Assembly: GCA_002402165.1 (NCBI GenBank)
Contig: NVVI01000005.1
Location: 48,668-58,179, forward strand
Length of the DNA stretch: 9,512 bases
Direction of reading: 5' to 3'
Origin: Flavobacteriales bacterium
Lineage (GTDB): Bacteria; Bacteroidota; Bacteroidia; Flavobacteriales_E; Vicingaceae
The position numbers and the translations under genes were made by a program. The notes under the pieces were generated by a model that saw nothing but the letters and a program-made list of their open reading frames with translations, was not told where the DNA came from and did no database searches. Positions 7,325 to 9,512 of the stretch are shown here, in pieces (the stretch's first letter is position 1; every line of letters begins with the position of its first letter).

Positions 7325-7356
7325 AAGCCCCTCTCTAATCTCCCCAAAGGGGAGAT
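7325..7356. repeat. GC-rich hairpin repeat over the korA ribosome binding site
   Basis: ATCTCCCC (7338-7345) and GGGGAGAT (7349-7356) form a perfect 8-bp stem around AAA. On the minus strand the hairpin is followed directly by TAGAGAGGGGCTT and the korA ATG, so the AGAGAGGGG element at 7328-7336 starts one to two bases after the stem. The composite resembles a dispersed intergenic repeat I associate with Bacteroidota genomes. Read on the plus strand it looks like a terminator with a T-run, but no plus-strand gene precedes it. Confidence 0.65.
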
Positions 7357-7376
7357 GTTTTTATTATTTATATATT

Positions 7377-7628
7377 TTATTGCCATCTTTTTAAATTGGG
7401 AAGAATAGATTTAGCCATATCCTCCGCTCGTTTTTTTGGTACTCCTGATTGAGTTGCAATAGCAATACAATCTTCCATTTTCTGCTCTAAGGTTGTACAG
7501 CCATCAATAAATTCTCCTCCTTTATAACAATAAAAGCAATAGGTTGTGTTTACACTTCCGTCAGCATTGGATGATAAATATTTATCATCTTGTAAAGGCA
7601 TCCCACAACTTTGACAGATTTTATCCAT
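7377..7628 (-). CDS. Small zinc-ribbon protein (PF12674-like)
   Basis: The protein has 83 residues. The N-terminal half holds two knuckles, CQSCGMPL (Cys5, Cys8) and YCFYCYKGG (Cys31, Cys34), separated by NADGSVNTTY. This matches the putative zinc-ribbon family PF12674, which typically opens with CxSCGMPL. Cys44 and Cys53 are additional. The C-terminal half is helical and charged, ending LPNLKRWQ. It probably binds zinc in the cytoplasm; the family's function is unknown. It follows dch with only a 3-base gap and precedes korA by 52 bases, so it is almost certainly co-transcribed with them. Its place inside the block makes a helper or regulatory role in the pathway possible, but nothing in the sequence proves it. 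Confidence 0.85.
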   Translation of the reverse strand: MDKICQSCGMPLQDDKYLSSNADGSVNTTYCFYCYKGGEFIDGCTTLEQKMEDCIAIATQSGVPKKRAEDMAKSILPNLKRWQ

Positions 7629-7631
7629 GGA

Positions 7632-8405
7632 TTAACAGTTTTCCCAAACGGGTTTTCTTTTTTCTAAAAATGAATTGATGCCTTCGTTAGCATCTTTTGT
7701 TTCCATTAATTGTCCAACATAAAGTTGTTCTAAATAGGGCAGTTTATTACTCATAATGTAATTGAATACTGCCCTAGATGCTTTTACTCCATACTTCAAT
7801 GATTGAGCACTCTTAGGAACAATATTTTTAGTTATCCATTCATCAGCTCCAGCATTTAAAGCTTCTTTATCTTCATAAACTTTGTTCAATAAGCCTATTC
7901 CTTCTCCTTCTTCTGCATCCACATTTCTACCTGTTAATAGTATTTCTTCTGCCCTAGCATTACCAATTTTTATTGGTAACATAATTGATGCTGGTGGAGG
8001 AAAAACTCCCAAAATAATTTCTGGCTGTGCCAAAACAGCAGTTTTATCAGCAAACATAAAGTTACACATCAATGCTAATTCCATTCCACCACCCAAGCAT
8101 TGACCCGATATTTTAGCCATTGTAGGAATACTTAACTCAATCAAGTCTGTAAAGATTTTATGAAAGGTAGCAATCATTGTTGGTGCTAAATCCTTTGTGT
8201 GTTCAGGAACACTTGCTCCAAAAGAAAAGTGTTCTCCTTCTCCCTGAAAAGTGATGAGCTTGATGTCTTTATTTGTTTTGAATTCTTTAAATAATTCAAA
8301 CATTTCTGTCATCATATCATTATCCAATACATTGCCTTTTCCATCATCTAACATGATGTTAGCTACTGCTCCATCATGAGAATATTCTAATTTTAATTTA
8401 TTCAT
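7632..8405 (-). CDS. dch: Cyclohexa-1,5-diene-1-carbonyl-CoA hydratase
   Basis: This 257-residue crotonase-fold enzyme is close in length to Dch of Thauera aromatica. The signature HFSFGASVPEH (59-69) is the Dch form of the first oxyanion-hole region, quite unlike ordinary enoyl-CoA hydratases. GQCLGGGMELALMCN (101-115) and AQPEIILGVFPPPAS (126-140) follow, retaining the two glutamates (Glu109, Glu129) equivalent to the catalytic pair of enoyl-CoA hydratase. In the pathway, it adds water to the dienoyl-CoA formed by benzoyl-CoA reductase, giving 6-hydroxycyclohex-1-ene-1-carbonyl-CoA. It lies between oah, which acts two steps later, and the zinc-ribbon gene. No Shine-Dalgarno sequence precedes the ATG, only an AT-rich stretch. 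A general enoyl-CoA hydratase is the alternative, but the HFSFGAS motif and the neighbour argue against it. Confidence 0.88.
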   Translation of the reverse strand: MNKLKLEYSHDGAVANIMLDDGKGNVLDNDMMTEMFELFKEFKTNKDIKLITFQGEGEHFSFGASVPEHTKDLAPTMIATFHKIFTDLIELSIPTMAKISGQCLGGGMELALMCNFMFADKTAVLAQPEIILGVFPPPASIMLPIKIGNARAEEILLTGRNVDAEEGEGIGLLNKVYEDKEALNAGADEWITKNIVPKSAQSLKYGVKASRAVFNYIMSNKLPYLEQLYVGQLMETKDANEGINSFLEKRKPVWENC

Positions 8406-8420
8406 GTATTTATTTTTTTG

Positions 8421-8481
8421 TCCTTCGACAGGCTCAGGATAACAAAAAGTAAAATTGTCATGGTGAGCTTGTCGAATCCAT
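8421..8481. repeat. Inverted pair of hairpin repeats between oah and dch
   Basis: The first copy (8421-8444), read on the minus strand, has TGTT, arm ATCCT, core GAGCCTGTCGA and arm AGGAC. The second copy (8456-8481) has TGTC, ATGG(T), core GAGCTTGTCGA and (AT)CCAT. The two copies are inverted and pair over about 20 positions with three mismatches, leaving a loop of roughly 11 bases rich in A. The structure fills most of the 84-base gap between oah and dch and would form a large hairpin in the transcript. Confidence 0.8.
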
Positions 8482-8489
8482 AAACAATT

Positions 8490-9512
8490 TTATACTTCTG
8501 TATTTTGAAACTGTGGTGAAATAGCTTGATGAACTGAATCATCCCATTCTTTTCCTTCTGCTAATAATTGTCTTAGTAACACAAAGTCAACTTCTCTGTT
8601 GCCTCTTGGCCCATCATTAAATGCTTTGAATCCAGCTTTTGCTTCTGTCATCATATTTAATGCTAACCAATCTCTATTTGATTCTTTATTTGCATCCCAA
8701 TGCTCTAATTTTTTCTTACGAATAGAGTTAATGGTTTTGCTTAAACAATTCGGAAAAGTCATCATTAGCTTCGTACACATCTTATCTACAGCCTCATCTA
8801 ATAGAGACAAATCAACTTCTCCTGATTTAAATAAAGCTTTTCCTTCTGCTAAAGCATCTCCTTTTTTAGGCATTCCATAAATAATCTGTCCTGTTTTCTT
8901 ACTAATCCACCTATCCGTTCTTACCATTGGATTATTAATGAATTCTCCATTTACTTTAAGTGCAGGAACCACTTCAGTTAGCAATCCTAAACGCAGTGCT
9001 TCATGAGCACTCCAAGGATCACAAACCGTACACGATTCCATTGCTTTTTCAATTCCTACATATAGATGTAAGAAATCTGTTGATCCTCCATCAGGAGCAC
9101 TTCCATGCTTTGGTCCTGCTTGACCGAATTTTGCTAAATCTTGTGCTATTGTAAAATCACAAGCCATTCCTATTTCTTGTCCACCACCGATACGCATACC
9201 GTTAGCTCTACAAATTACTGGCTTATCATTCATTAAAATAGCTGAAACCATATCATTGAATAAACGCATGTACTGCTTATATTCTTGAGGGTTTCCTGCG
9301 TAGTATTCAGCATATTCTTTGGTGTTTCCACCTGTGCAAAAAGCTTTTTCTCCAACTGCTGTAAAAACTACTGCAACAACACTTCTATCGTTAGAGGCTT
9401 CTCGCATGGCAAGAATTATCTCTTTCACGGCTGTTGTTGTATAGGAATTGTATTGTGCTGGGTTATTCAGCATAATCCATGCATTGAATAATCCTTTTAC
9501 CTCATTACCATC
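8490..9512 (-). CDS. oah: 6-oxocyclohex-1-ene-1-carbonyl-CoA hydrolase (Oah/BamA), partial at 5' end
   Basis: The reading frame runs from the stop at 8490 to the window edge without interruption, giving 340 visible residues. An ATG at 9473 lies inside the conserved part: the 13 codons before it encode DGNEVKGLFNAWI, which continues the family sequence. The true start is therefore outside, about 35 residues away judging by the family length of about 375. Key motifs are CTGGNTKEYAEYYAGNP (59-75), RIGGGQEIGMACDF (107-120) and GQAGPKHGSAPDGG (130-143), all hallmarks of Oah/BamA. The second catalytic glutamate of ordinary crotonases is replaced in GQAGPKHG, which as I recall is also the case in Thauera Oah. 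The enzyme adds water and opens the alicyclic ring to 3-hydroxypimelyl-CoA. It is used as a diagnostic marker of anaerobic aromatic degradation. It is the first gene seen of the block that continues with dch. Confidence 0.93.
   Translation of the reverse strand, partial: DGNEVKGLFNAWIMLNNPAQYNSYTTTAVKEIILAMREASNDRSVVAVVFTAVGEKAFCTGGNTKEYAEYYAGNPQEYKQYMRLFNDMVSAILMNDKPVICRANGMRIGGGQEIGMACDFTIAQDLAKFGQAGPKHGSAPDGGSTDFLHLYVGIEKAMESCTVCDPWSAHEALRLGLLTEVVPALKVNGEFINNPMVRTDRWISKKTGQIIYGMPKKGDALAEGKALFKSGEVDLSLLDEAVDKMCTKLMMTFPNCLSKTINSIRKKKLEHWDANKESNRDWLALNMMTEAKAGFKAFNDGPRGNREVDFVLLRQLLAEGKEWDDSVHQAISPQFQNTEV

Noticed and set aside
7338..7362. Plus-strand intrinsic terminator (stem followed by a T-run)
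   Set aside because: No plus-strand gene lies upstream; all genes here are on the minus strand. It is better explained as a dispersed repeat next to the korA start.
1059..8481. CRISPR array
   Set aside because: The hairpin repeats are scattered over 7 kb, occur in both orientations and are not spaced by unique sequences of regular length.
9285..9473. Start of oah at the ATG at 9473
   Set aside because: The frame stays open to the window edge and the 13 codons before this ATG encode conserved family sequence (GLFNAWI), so the gene is partial and starts outside.
1192..9491. Many open frames antisense to or shifted within the large genes
   Set aside because: They show no family motifs, lie wholly within well-supported genes and are explained as shadows.

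Overview
The window looks like part of an AT-rich chromosome of the phylum Bacteroidota, probably a flavobacteria-like lineage. This is inferred from the low GC content, the mostly absent Shine-Dalgarno sequences, promoter boxes of the TAnnTTTG type, the intergenic hairpin repeats and the general look of the proteins. No rRNA or marker gene is present to fix the taxon.

Left part (1-2652): a plus-strand YhcC-like radical SAM protein gene converges with a minus-strand gene for a five-heme c-type cytochrome lipoprotein. A repeat-derived hairpin lies between them. A 59-residue, two-helix membrane protein gene lies on the plus strand at 2473-2652, and its 3' end overlaps the next gene by 9 bases.

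Middle part (2644-4177): a minus-strand pair encodes a cation diffusion facilitator and a small class I SAM-dependent methyltransferase. They probably share a transcript.

Right part (4291-9512): five minus-strand genes read, in transcription order, oah (start lies beyond the right edge), dch, a small zinc-ribbon protein gene, korA and korB. Oah and Dch are hallmark crotonase-family enzymes of anaerobic benzoyl-CoA degradation. Dch hydrates cyclohexa-1,5-diene-1-carbonyl-CoA, the product of benzoyl-CoA reductase, and Oah hydrolytically opens the ring of 6-oxocyclohex-1-ene-1-carbonyl-CoA. KorAB is a two-subunit 2-oxoglutarate:ferredoxin oxidoreductase, the enzyme that in Thauera aromatica re-reduces the ferredoxin feeding benzoyl-CoA reductase. 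The block therefore reads as the lower part of an anaerobic aromatic-ring degradation cluster. Benzoyl-CoA reductase, the alcohol dehydrogenase Had and the ferredoxin are not in the window and would be expected beyond the right edge.

The intergenic gaps carry a family of short hairpin repeats with a conserved core (GAGCYTGTCGA or close variants) and stem arms that differ between copies but mostly remain complementary. Two pairs of inverted copies split the oah-korB block. A different GC-rich hairpin repeat sits directly over the ribosome binding site of korA. No tRNA, rRNA, CRISPR array or insertion sequence was seen, and there is no stretch of more than 300 bases without a gene.
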